Positions 44,992-55,959 of a stretch of DNA of 64,000 nt are shown one piece after another; within the stretch, counting starts at the first letter, position 1; each line of letters begins with the position of its first letter. The DNA is taken from the NCBI GenBank assembly GCA_000750105.3, contig JPHH03000013.1, positions 620,001 to 684,000 of the forward strand. The letters are read 5' to 3'. Made by a program: the position numbers and the translations under genes. This DNA is from Tolypocladium sp. Sup5 PDA-1 (Eukaryota > Ascomycota > Sordariomycetes > Hypocreales > Ophiocordycipitaceae). Below the pieces are notes generated by a model. The model was not told the origin of the DNA and searched no databases. It saw only the letters and a list, made by a program, of their open reading frames with translations.

Positions 44992-47862
44992 ATGCCCCGT
45001 CCCAAGGTCCGCCCCGAAGACCGCCAGCGCGCCGCCAAGGCCTGCATACCGTGCAAGAACAGCAAGAAGAGATGCGACTCCCGCACTCCCTGCTCCAACT
45101 GCCGCCGACGGGATTGCGAAGCAGCGTGCATCTATGACGCGGATGGGTACTCTCCCCCTCGCTCGGCAGAATCGCGGCGGCATAGCAATGTCCGGAATCA
45201 CCTCGATGGCCGGAGAAGGACGCCAGCACAATCCATGAGCCTCGATGAAGACATGGAGACAGTGAGCACCATGTACCACGATCCAATGTCGACAGGCGCG
45301 AGACATGCGCCTCAAACTCCCGAGTCGAGTCTGGGCCCGTGTTCCGACGCGACACCAGAAGCCCTCGCGACGCCTCGGATGCCAATTGCGCATGGTGAGG
45401 TTGCAGGAGGGCGGATGATGGTCAACTCGAAAGGAGAGAAAGGTGGGTGATGCACAACCCTTCATCCTGTCCCCTAGAATATGGCTAACTCCAACCCCCC
45501 AGTCTCCATGGGAGACTCTGCGTCTCTTTCCTTTCTGCACTTCTTACGACGGACACTCCTCCACTACATGGGTCCGTCACCCTTCACAGACAACAAGCGG
45601 GCAAACGTCATGCTCGAAGCCGTCATACCGTTGAAAACGTCAGATGATGTCCCAGACGGAAGCCCCGAGAGCCAGCTGGACGTCGAGGAGAAGAGAGAAT
45701 ATCTGGAAAGGTACTTCACAGCGGTATGTGTTCACTCATCACTGATTCCCTTCCAGACTCAACCTCACGGACTGGACTGATGAAAGATATGGTAGACGAC
45801 GGGCTTAATCTACCTGTTCTCACCACAGCAGTTGTCGGACATGCTTGATGAGAGAGAGAAGACCCCCTCGGACACCCGCAGCCCCCATCAGCCCCAGTCG
45901 ACTCCCCTGCGTGATGCCATCGTCGACCTCGCTATCGCCATCGCGGGCCAGTGTTGCGAAACCACCCCGAAGAGCTTGTACCATGCCCAGAGGCACTTTG
46001 AACGAGCACAGAAAATGGCTTTTGAGGGCATGCTCCTCGACCCAAGCTTGGACATGATCTGTATCTTCCTGCTAATGAGTGTCTACATGCTCGGCGCGTG
46101 CAAGCGCCACGGGGCCTTCATGTACCTTGGCGTGGCCGCCAGGTCAGCGCATGCCTTGGGCTTGCACGTGCCCGAGTCATATCACCACTTGGAGCCTGGG
46201 GAACAGAGGTTTAGGTGAGTAAGGCATGAGAAGAAAAGAATCGCAACCATCGCGGTTAGGTACTGACAAGTTTGGGTCAGGTCCCAAGTATGGAAGAGCC
46301 TTCGCATCCTCGACATCGCCATAGGCTCAGTCCTATCTAGGCCGCCAGCATCTTCACCCAAGGGACCATTGCCAGACACCTTCCTGTCTATAGGTGACGG
46401 GTTGGAGCCTTCATCTCCCGAGTTCCTCTCCATCTCATCCAGCTTCGAAGTCTGCACGATCCTGGAGCAGATAATGGACCACCTCGACCACGAGCGCGAC
46501 GTTAACATCGCCGCCATCGAGGAGTTCCTTACCAGACTACGACTGTGGAGCCAGTCTGTCACATCCACCGCACAACCGCCACATCACATTGATGACTCGG
46601 TGTGTGCATTCAGGAATCAAGCCTCGTTGCCTTCTTCCATTGATGAATGAAGCCTCGTTGCATTGATGACTCGGGACTCAATTGAAGCTGTAAACGCCTC
46701 AATCGCGAAGTCTAACGCCACTAACACGACTAATACGTAGCCAACGTTGGATTACAAGGCATCACAGGCCTTAACGGCATAGATAAAAGGAAGCTCTTTT
46801 CCACTCATTTAGCTAGAAATCAAGAGTCTTTACCAGTCAATTATCTCACCTTCTCACGCGTTACAGTCTCTGCCATCTACTGTGCGCTTCTCGTCCGTCA
46901 CATGGCCGATGTCACCAGAGCAGAGACGACAGGCGCTAGGCAACTTTGCCGTCTCGTGCTTTTACTATTTCTCCGTGATATTGATCACGAGACCCGTCCT
47001 GATATCGTACTTGCTTATGAAGTTGAAGCTGCTGGATCCTTCGTCGGCAGCTTCAGCCACTTGTCGGGTATCGTCACCAGAGGCAGAACAGATTGCCCAG
47101 GTATGCATCGACGCTGCCATCTTGATGGCTGAGACGGCAAGGAGGGCGCAGTCGGCGGGTTTGTTAATCCAGAACATGTGCTTGTTGAAGTGAGTTCCAA
47201 CCGCAGCCTTGTTCAGGTTTCCAAAAGCTATCAGGTTTGTGCTAACTCCGGATTCAAGAGCCTGGCTCTTTAGCGCCAGCTTGGTGCTCGGCTTCTCCAT
47301 CTTTGTCGACGCTTCATCATCTGGATCACCCACGAGTTTCGAGGCCGAGGCCGCCCTCCACGGCAGCATCAACGTCATCAAGGAGCTAGCATGCACCAGC
47401 CCCCAAGCTCATCACTATTTGGATGTCCTCATTGAGTTCCTCGGCGCAATCAAGAAGCATCGAGAGCGCATGGTCCCTTCCCGCCGAAGAAGCAGCGGGC
47501 AGTACCTAAGCCAGATCTTCGTTCTCGACCAGGGGAGGACATCATCCACCGACCCAGGGATGGAGACGCTGCCATTGATGAGTTCAGTCGGCCCTGAACC
47601 TGGGGCTGGAGGTCATACTTCGAGCGCAGGCTTGTGGATGCTTCAGCAGGCTGCCGAGGCCACTCAGGGGATGAGTGACCCATGGAAGCTACCAGATGGC
47701 AACGCTGCATGTAACGATCCTGGCTTGCCTGGGTCCATTGCCGCTTCAGTTTCTATGCCCATGGGAGCGTTTGATCTGGATTGGGGCTCCATCTCTGTAC
47801 AGGTCACGGAGAACTCTCTCTTTGAGACTGATCCGTTCATGAGCATGTTGGACCAGTTCTAA
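44992..47862 (+). CDS. Zn2Cys6 transcription factor interrupted by a splice-compatible insertion
   Basis: Exons 44992-45442, 45503-45723, 45796-46214, 46281-46557, 46867-47189 and 47259-47862 give 764 residues if the insertion at 46558-46866 is spliced. The DNA-binding cluster is CIPCKNSKKRC plus PCSNCRRRDC-x3-C near residues 18-45. The fungal transcription-factor middle homology region follows (GDSASLSFL, YLFSPQQL, LMSVYMLGACKRHGA, ARSAHALGLH). The 306-bp insertion carries stops; unspliced, the protein ends in its middle at 46650. The insertion starts with GT and ends in CAG, and its removal adds just one Ser. The gene probably regulates the surrounding catabolic or biosynthetic genes. Whether it works depends on splicing of the insertion. 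Confidence 0.85.
46558..46863 (-). mobile_element. MITE-like insertion in the regulator gene, copy 2
   Basis: The 306-bp segment is flanked by CAGTCT on both sides (46552-46557 and 46864-46869). Removing it with one CAGTCT copy restores a continuous regulator reading frame (WSQS|LPST). Its reverse complement aligns with the element at 4830-5146: CGAGTCATCAATGCAACGAG, CTTCATTC, then CCGAGTCATCAATGT and ATGTGGC, with GTGTTAGTGGCGT before them. Ends read TGTAAC and GTGACA on the minus strand. It has no coding capacity. Because it begins GT and the sequence into the flank ends TTACAG, it could act as an intron. Confidence 0.8.
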
Positions 47863-47961
47863 ACGATGTAAATGTCGGGAGATTGCTGTACAGATACCCT
47901 TGCAATATGTATCGATTATGAGAGCGATTTGTCTATGTAGTACTTGTGGAATGGATGGTGT

Positions 47962-49030
47962 CTATTCTTTGCTTGACCAGTCGTCACCCTATTGAGGCCA
48001 CTGTTAGTTTCAACTCATTTGATATCAGGAATCTTAAGGGATGGAGCACTCACCAGACCAATAACCTCCTGCCCACGACAATAATCCTTGGCGAGGACTG
48101 GGCCCATCCACTCAGGGAGAGTTCGGTCGATGCCTTCCTCCGTGTCAAATCCCCTCCCACCACCCACCAAGATTGCCTTACCGTTCAGCTCCTTGTCTGC
48201 AGCGCATTGCACAATGATCTCTCCTACCTGCTCGGTCGTGTTGATCGGCAGGCCTTCCTCCACCCACTTTGCACGAACCTGGTCCATCAGCTGCGTGTCT
48301 GTCGCCCAGGGACAGATGGTATTGATTCGGACGCCGTATTTCAAGGGCGACCAGAGACGCATACACCGCATGAGGCCTACGACGCCGTGCTTGGCGGAGC
48401 CATAGGCGAACAGACCGGGAGAATCGATCAGACCCGCGATGGAGGAGATCAGGATGATGGACTTGGAGAAAGGGGTATGTGAGACATTGGGCAACTTTGT
48501 CTCCTTGTCTTGCTTCATGTACGCAAGAGCGATGCGGCAAAACGACACCACGCTAGTTAAGTTGATGTTGATGGTGTTGTAGATGGGTTCTGGTTCCTTC
48601 TTGACCGTCTCAAGATCCAGGTGATCTGGTCCGAACCATCCGTTGGGTTCAGTGACGGCAGCGCACGAAATGGCGACGTCAACATGACCGTGCCGCTCGT
48701 ACGGAGTCTCGAATAGGCGCAGCTGTGCCTGGTAGTTGCGGATATCCAGTTTCTGGAAATGAAGAGAGCCTCGGGCCTCAGATGGTGTTGCTTGAATCGA
48801 CTCGACCAGCTGGCCGCCCTTTGTCTCGTCCCAGTCTCCGAAGTAGACGTGTGCTCCTCTGGTGTAGAGCAGAGATATGGTTGCAGCACCAATGCCCTGC
48901 GCACCACCTAGAGCAAAGGGTAAGCAAAACATGAATTAGACACTTAAACACTCGGACTCTCACCCGTCATCACGACAACTTTGCCCTTGACATTATTTGC
49001 AAGCTCTGGGGAGAAGATTATCTCAGCCAT
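47962..49030 (-). CDS. Short-chain dehydrogenase/reductase, three exons
   Basis: Minus-strand exons 48964-49030, 48054-48907 and 47962-47988 join to 315 residues. The short last exon (GDDWSSKE then TAG) is inferred from a GTGAGT donor at 48053 and a CAATAG acceptor. Without it, the frame would end at 48015 with a different tail. TGGAQGIGAAT is the NAD(P) loop, ISCAAVTE replaces the usual NNAG, ISSIAGL holds the catalytic serine and YGSAKHG the Tyr-x3-Lys pair. It resembles 15-hydroxyprostaglandin dehydrogenase-type alcohol dehydrogenases. It could make the ketone that the monooxygenase uses. It lies back to back with the second SDR, sharing the 49031-49612 promoter region. Confidence 0.86.
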
Positions 49031-49612
49031 GGTTGGTTTTGGATCGAAGTGCGAACAGAATGAAGACTGGTGCCTGGAGTCAGGGAAAGATCAGGTATCG
49101 AATGCCCTTCGCAGTCTAGAGTAGTATGAACAGGATGTCTTGCAGTTTTGATACGTGAGAGCGTATCCACGAGTTGCTTCAAGCGCCACAATAACGTAAT
49201 TGCCTTTCTGACACGGCTCGTAGTCCCCAGTTCTTGGTTTGACACTCGTGATGGGGTGCCATGTGGTCCCGTGCAGCATCCGAAAGTGCCGCTGCCGACA
49301 AGCTAACCCAGGATCCGCTGTGAGCCGAGTCACGGGCCGCGAGGGAATTGACCATGCCCAAGATAAGGATGGCCTCGCGACGATACAAGGAAAACGCCAT
49401 TGGGAATCTCAGAAGATAACGACGGTTTCATATCTGTCGGCAGTAGGAATTGTATCGGGATCTCCCACCAGAAGTCATCCATCGGTGACATCCAGAGCTG
49501 CTGCACTGGTTGGATCTCCTGCCTCTCGCCAATCTTGCGACTACTAACGAATTCATTCGTCCTAGACCCTACACCACCGAAGTCTCAATCTCCAGACCCA
49601 AGTCTTGCAATC

Positions 49613-50615
49613 ATGCCCGTGACTTTAACCGACTCAAGAGCGCCGGCCGAGTCCGACCGAAATCGCCTATCGGTCATCGTCACCGGAGGAGCCAGCGGCA
49701 TTGGTCTTGCGATAACCCGCCACTTCGCCAGTCAAGGTCACCAAGTCGCCGTGCTTGACGTGACTTCCATGACCGGCCCCGAGATCGTCATGGAGGTAGC
49801 GACAGAGTATCCCCAAGCCACTGTCAGCTTCAAGTGGTGCGACATATCCTCGTGGGAAGCCCAATCCATCATCTTTGAGCAGGTCTACCGCGAGCATGAC
49901 AATCGAATCGACGCCGTCATGGCCAATGCAGGAATCTCAGAACAGGGAGCCGGGGCGCTTGACTGTGTCCCAAGGGAAGTTGCTCAGAAGCCGTCACTCA
50001 GAATGGCGGACATCAACCTGAATGGAACAATCTACAGTGAGTCACCGAGGACTATAGGTTGAGTCTCCAGTTCAAGAGTGTTTTCTGATCACAAATCTTG
50101 TAGCTGTGGCACTTTCTGTTCATTACATGCAGAAAAACGACATCGGAAGCCGTCTTCCGTCCTCCAGGGGGTCGATCGTTTGCACAGCATCGAGCGCCGC
50201 CATTTATCCCTTCCCTGTTTCACCTCTCTACGCAGCATCAAAGGCGGGCATGGTTGGCTTTGTCCGGTCTATGGCGGTCAGGTTGCAAGAGAGCAAGATC
50301 CAAATCAACGCTCTGGCGCCAGTTGTAGTAAGTAAGTATGCATTTTGGAACCACTCAAGTTTGTCATGGTCTAACAACATATGTATCAATGCAGAAACCA
50401 ACATCACCCCGGAGAAATCCTTGTTCAAGCAGATGATCGTCACTCCAGCTTCGACCTTGACTAGGGGGGTAGCCAAGTTCATCGATGACCCGACTTTGAC
50501 TGGCCAGTTGGCCGAGGTTCACGGAGAGAAGGTCACGTTGAGGCCAAAGGCAGAATATGTCGATGCGGACACCGAGAAGAACTTGAAGATGTTTTGGAGC
50601 ATGGGTCATGCATAG
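49613..50615 (+). CDS. Short-chain dehydrogenase/reductase, three exons
   Basis: Exons 49613-50036, 50104-50331 and 50395-50615 join to 290 residues. VTGGASGIGLAI is the cofactor loop, VMANAGIS the NAG motif, CTASSAAIY holds the serine and YAASKAG the Tyr-x3-Lys pair. ATG 49613 precedes the Rossmann fold by about 20 residues, a normal spacing; the open frame further upstream lacks a conserved extension. With the divergent SDR it forms a pair that could interconvert alcohols and ketones before and after Baeyer-Villiger oxidation. No damage is visible. Confidence 0.88.
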
Positions 50616-51483
50616 TCTTCGTTGAATGTCAATATCTCACTTCTCAAATCACTCTATGTTTGAGCACACTCTGTCCGTGACTGTTGCATTCAAGTCGCCA
50701 GGGATTCCACGAGGCCATGTTGGCTATCCATGATTCTCAAAGCCACACATTGTGTGTTCTCATCCGATCCCCTATGGCTTCATGCTGCCATATCCCTGAT
50801 GAGGCTCAACTAGTGCCATCTTAGGCCACTAGCCGCTCTCGGGCACCGACATCGCGCATCCATTGAAGACCCTACGTTATCATCTTCAAAGCCCCAACAA
50901 GCCCAATCTCAGCATTGATCTGGCCTTTGCTAGATGATGACAGCCACATGAATACGGTCGGTGATAAGGGTCGGGTAGGCCCCGCCCTTAGCAGCGGCAA
51001 GGGGGTCCTCATGACTCGCACTCACTCGCCCCCCGCACCCGCCAGCCACCACTTACAAGCTAGACTCGGACGGAAACGAGAGCCCGGGCGCTGGGTCCAA
51101 ATCCCTGAAAGCAGTGCCTGCCTGCCTGTCGTCGACACTCCCATCTCTATCAGTCCTGTAGATCCGGGGTTAGGGGCTGAGATATCGGGTCGATATGAGT
51201 CGGATAGAGGACCCAGTGCGTCGGGTCCGTACAGACAACGCCCTTGACTAACACTCATTCCAACTTCAAAGTCACACTGACAGTGGTTCGTCACCACAGC
51301 CGCATCTACCACGTGGAAATACAGGAAGCAAATGTCTATAAGTCCACGAGGTCCACGATAGCTCCACCATATTGTTCGGTAGGAGCCGAGCCTTTAAGTT
51401 GTCCCTCAGTTCACTCATAGGATCTATTCACTTGATGTTCACCTGTCGTGTTCGTGCTTAAGTCACCACCAAAGACCACCATC
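50616..51483. other. Intergenic, with upstream region of the second transporter
   Basis: No gene is supported in this stretch. AGATCCGGGGT at 51160-51170 is identical to 37245-37255 in the BVMO/MFS promoter. TCGGGT words repeat around 51185-51225. Confidence 0.45.
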
Positions 51484-51945
51484 ATGGAGCTAGGCATCCT
51501 TCGCGACCGCCACCTCGGCCACGTTCCCGGCACGTCCTTCCTGGACGAACGCGGTGCAACAGCTGGCATCGAAGCCGGAAGCGACACCCACACGGGCCTC
51601 AAGCATGACCCCAGCGGTCAGATCGTGCTCGTGCCTCAGCCTTCTGACTCGCCCAACGACCCTCTCAACTGGCCCCGATGGAAGAAGGAGATGTTCACCG
51701 TCGCTATCGCCTTCGGCAGCGGCTGCGTTGGTGCCTGCGGCCCTCTGCTCAGCTCGGCCGTCGTGCCCCTCGCTGCAGAGCTCGATGTTTCCCTTCAGCA
51801 CTTCACCCTAGGCTTCCAGGGCTCCTGCATTGCGGCCATCGGCGTGGGCAGTCTGCTGTGCAACTCGCTCGCGGTCATTGTTGGGGGCGTTCCGGTGTTT
51901 AGGGTTCCGGGTAGGCTTAGCAGAGGAGGGCAGAGTTTGGCCCCC
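51484..51945 (+). pseudogene. Truncated MFS transporter, N-terminal part only
   Basis: ATG 51484 starts a normal DHA1-type transporter: VLVPQPSDSPNDPLNWPRWKK precedes two membrane segments (FTVAIAFGSGCVGACGPLL and CIAAIGVGSLLC). After about 140 residues, at about 51890, the family sequence stops. The frame runs on through GC-rich repeat sequence to a stop at 51975. The N-terminal style is close to the intact transporter at 34801-36901, so the cluster once had a second transporter on its right edge. The break coincides with the palindromic minisatellite, and the rest of the gene is absent. It cannot transport. Confidence 0.85.
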
Positions 51946-52473
51946 GGGGGCGAAACTCGTCTACGGTTTACGTAGAAATTATCATTATCACGCTCAAGCT
52001 TATATTATAATAGAATTGTCTAATCTATTCGCTATATCTATTCATGGTTCGCATCTATTATTATTATCAAGCATTATTATTATTAAGCATCACCATTAAC
52101 TATTATAAAGCTATGTGGTAAAGCATAGGGCGCAAGGTCACCGTTAGCCAGTTTCGCCCCCGGGGGCGAAATGTGAAGGATAGTAGCGTGTAGAGTGAGT
52201 GTATGTGGTTTCGCCCCCGGGGGCGAAATGTGAAGGATAGCAGAGTGTAGAGAGAGTGTGTGTTGTTTCGCCCCTGGGGGCGAAATGTAAAGGATAGCAG
52301 AGTGTAGAGAGAGTGTATGTGGTTTCGCCCCCGGGGGCGAAAATGCAGAGGGAGAGTAGAAACTAGTGTGAGAGTGTAGTTTGGCCCCTAGGGGCGAAAC
52401 TATAACCTCTTCGATATAGAGGAGCCGGGAGTGCTAACTAAACGTTGCTAAATTTTCGCCCCCGGGGGCGAAA
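51934..52473. repeat. 57-bp minisatellite with GC palindrome core
   Basis: The 20-bp perfect palindrome TTTCGCCCCCGGGGGCGAAA stands at 52152, 52209, 52266 (one change), 52323 and 52380 (altered), exactly 57 bp apart. Further copies are at 51934 (altered, at the transporter breakpoint) and 52454. The 37-bp spacer (TGTGAAGGATAGCAGAGTGT...) also repeats. Such GC-rich palindromes recall mobile GC clusters or recombination-prone ends. Confidence 0.9.
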
Positions 52474-52899
52474 CGTAAGGTAGTATAAGGGACTAGGGTT
52501 CGCTAGAGCTCTTACCCCTTTAGGCAAAATGTTTTTATAAGTTCTCCCCCTATTACCTAGGTTCTGAGGTTATCGACGTGGTGTAGCGTATTGCTAATTT
52601 AGCTTAGCACACGCAGGGACTAGGGGCCCCCGGCATGACCAGGCATCGCAACGAGACATCTCCCCGGGAGATTGTATTAGGCGTTGGTTAGCCTGCATTC
52701 TAGTCGTGTTTTTTTTCCCGCGGGACTTGACTCACTTAGTCTCCTACCCGAATACTTGCGTTAGAATCTAGGACACGATACGGGGTTATCTAGTATATTG
52801 CAAATGAGATAAAGCGTACCTCGAGCAAAACTATATATAGTGCGCTGGCGAGAAAGCGGCCGCGCAAACCTACGAAAGACGATAATAAGAGTAATGCCT

Positions 52900-55131
52900 T
52901 ATATAGCGGTTTAAAAGACGCCGAGTCTCTTCGGGAGTAAGTATGACTATACCTTCTCGCGATAGCCAAACTTCCGGTAGAAGCTCTTACTTCTACGTGG
53001 AGAATCGGCTAAAATAGGCAGCTAGATCGCCAGCATATCCTAAGCCTCTGCTACGCCTTTAAAAAGGGGGGGTTAGCGCGCAATTCGGCGGAAAACCACC
53101 TGCTCGTGCTCTATAGCCCGCAAGCTATAAGCCGGATAAAGCAGCATTTAGAGTCGAAACGGCAGCCCGTATGGCCCGGCAACCGCATCGATGAGCCGCT
53201 CTTATTTAAAGACTAGCGGGAGGTGAATAAGGATGAATAGCTAGAGCTTATAGCAGGGCAGCACCGGGTGGCCGCACTAAAAGAGTATGTTAAGTAGACC
53301 GGTTCCGGCAACGACGATCTCTAGTAGACCTACGAGTTCTATAATAGAGGTAAGGGAATACGAGCATGATTGCGATAGCGGATATCGGCAGCCACTTACC
53401 TACTACTAGAAACACTCCTAGTAACGCTTAGTACTAAGCTACGCGTAAACCGCAGTATCCTATTATTGCTAGATAGCTACGGCTAGATCTAGATATAACT
53501 AATCATAGCGTCCTAGCAAGACGGCCAGCTATTCTACGGGAAGAAAGACAAGGTAGAGAGCTAAATAATTAATATTCTATAACTATAAGCCGCTCGTTAG
53601 TTCCCTATTAGACGCTTAATTACCCTATAGAATAATAGAAGATAGAAGAATATAATCACCCGCTAGAGCGAGACGGCTATCGGCTGGGGCTACTTTAGTA
53701 TCTCTACCTAGGAGTAGATGGCGAGCCGCTAGGTTAATAATATAAGGGCCGCCTTATCGCATGACCGTCGCTAATAGAAAGCTAACTTTCTAGCTTAAGT
53801 ACTAGTTCGCTACGTTTAATCTCGTTATAGAGACCCTCTAGAAGCTGCCTAGAGATGCCGTTAGTAAGGTTTAGGCGGCGGATTGGGATAGGTTAGCGGC
53901 TCTTCTAGATGTTAGACACGAAGGCGACCGATCCGTCTACCTATAATAATACTTTTATCTATTAAGGAAGGAGAAGTTAGAGGGAGACTAGGGACACGGG
54001 GGGCTATAGCGTCGCGCGGGGTTCCTCTAGGCCTATAACGACAAGGAGTATCGCACGTTATACTAGTTCTTAGCCAACCGCCCGGATATCTCGTTCCCTG
54101 ACGTTAGAAAGCTCCTTTAGATAAGCAAAGATAACGGGCATATAATAACGTAGGTTATAACGTATGTTGCGATATAGCTAAATCGAAACCCGACCGCGAT
54201 TTTCGACTGACGAAGGATAAATAAGCCCCTAATTCGAGAGGACCTAGTTACGCAGCTGCGACGACTGTCTATACCATAGGCTAGCGGTAGAGAGATAGAG
54301 ATAGAGAGGGCAGAGAGGCGGTCTATTTAGCTCGAACGGGGGGTACTAGACTTTATCCGGGAGAATATCGACGAGTAGAAGAACCCTATGGCGAGGGCGT
54401 TCTTAGATATAATACTAGATCCTAAAGCGAAGGTAGAAAGCGCGTACGCCGAATGGTTCGTCTAGGGGGTATAGATCGGCCTTCTTCGTGTTATTACGGA
54501 TTTTATCGGACCTGCTTTCCGCCCCTAGTGGACTATGCTAACGTTAGATCGATGCTTGCCCGTAAGCAAACCGGCTATCTCGTCTCTAACGCAGGACCTA
54601 TATAGGCGGCTCGTTCGAGACGTACTAGAAATCGCCGAGAATCCTACTCTTAATAATAGGCAAGCGCTAAAGAGCCTTGCTAAGGTAATTGACAAAAGCA
54701 TTATCGAGTAGGTAGAAAGCTAATATAAGAAGGCATTGGGTAGCTAAGACGATTGTTCCTATAGTATATAGTTAACGGAGGCCGAGCGGTTGGTTAAAGC
54801 AGCGGCGACGAAAAACACGGAATACTATCGACCCGCGGAGCTATAGACGCGTCTACTAGAGCACGCTACCGATCTAGCTATATTAGATAATTAGCACCTA
54901 CTACCTTTATTATACCTAGCCGCAAGCTCTACGTCTAATATGGAGCGAGATAAGGCGTATCGGACTCCGTTACTGGAGCGTAGCCCTATAGCTCGCGACG
55001 ATATAAATAAAGAATCGCGACGCGAAAAACAAGGACGAATAGAGCAAGACTTATCCCAAACGCAGGCATTATCGGGTCGGAAGCTAAATGCAAGGGGACG
55101 AGCGCCTATGCCGGTAGTTAATAGGATATAA
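52900..55131 (+). pseudogene. RIP-inactivated gene A of an uncharacterised fungal family
   Basis: Once TAG/TAA are tolerated as former Gln or Trp, a long + strand frame becomes readable. HLLVLYSPQAISRIKQHLES and RQPVWPGNRIDEPLLFKD come first, followed by ELIAGQHRVAALKEYVK, TKLRVNR and FPIRRLITL. The C-terminal 63 codons (54940-55131) are open and end in TAA. The AGQHRVAAL segment resembles the ParB/sulfiredoxin-type motif, a guess at the fold only. At least one GTAAGG-like intron (near 53350) seems present. More than 20 premature stops make it dead. Confidence 0.5.
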
Positions 55132-55898
55132 CCCACCCTTATCGAGAAGCGAGATAACCGCTAGCTATAAATAACGCGCCGTGACGAGACAGACCCTAGC
55201 CGAACCTAGTCCCTTCGGCAGTCCGTAGCCGAACGTAGTCGACGACCGCTGCCCTAAGCGCCGCTAATCTAGTCCGTTGGTTAAGGGAAAGGCGCTACTT
55301 AGAAGCAGCGCCCTAAGGCCGCATCGTTAACTTAAAGTCTCTACCCTATACTAAAGAACATATTATACGGTATAAGATACCGATCGAGCTTAGAGATAAA
55401 GAGATAGGAATAGAATATAAATACTTCCTTTATAAATAGCGTAATCTAATAGCTATTTGCGTTAGTTTACTTAATAAAGGCGGCTATTACTAGCTAGGTA
55501 AACACGCGTTAAGCGAAACTCAAAAGCTAGGTTTAGATAGTTAATATATGCCGTTCTCCGAGCCCTAATTAACGCATTTACGTTCTCGCTTAATTAATTA
55601 TTAGTTTCGTAACTTATTTACCGATAGAGTTTTTCTATCTAGCTGGAATTTGCTATTCTTCTGTTTTTATCTTTTATTATAGCGGAAAAATCCGTGGACG
55701 CCTGCTTCTTTATTCTTCCCGATACTCTCTTTACTTCTTATCCGTGACGTCTACCGAGAACTCGTTATAATCGTTATACCCTGGCTCGCCGATAAGCTAC
55801 GTAATCTTATACCCTTGAGCTTTTATATTCTAAATTCGGCATAGTCTCGGAGGTGAAGATAAGCCGCTAGGGGTGTAAACCTAAACCTAAGAGGTCCT

Positions 55899-55910
55899 TA
55901 GGGTTAGGGC
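55899..55910 (+). repeat. Interstitial telomere-like word
   Basis: TTAGGGTTAGGG is two exact units of the common fungal telomere repeat, with CCTAAACCTA 10-20 bp to the left. It lies between dead genes A and B. It is too short to be a telomere tract; chance or a healed break are both possible. Confidence 0.5.
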
Positions 55911-55959
55911 GAGGAGAGCTATCGCCGTATAAGATTAGTTAACGATCGCTATAGTCGCG

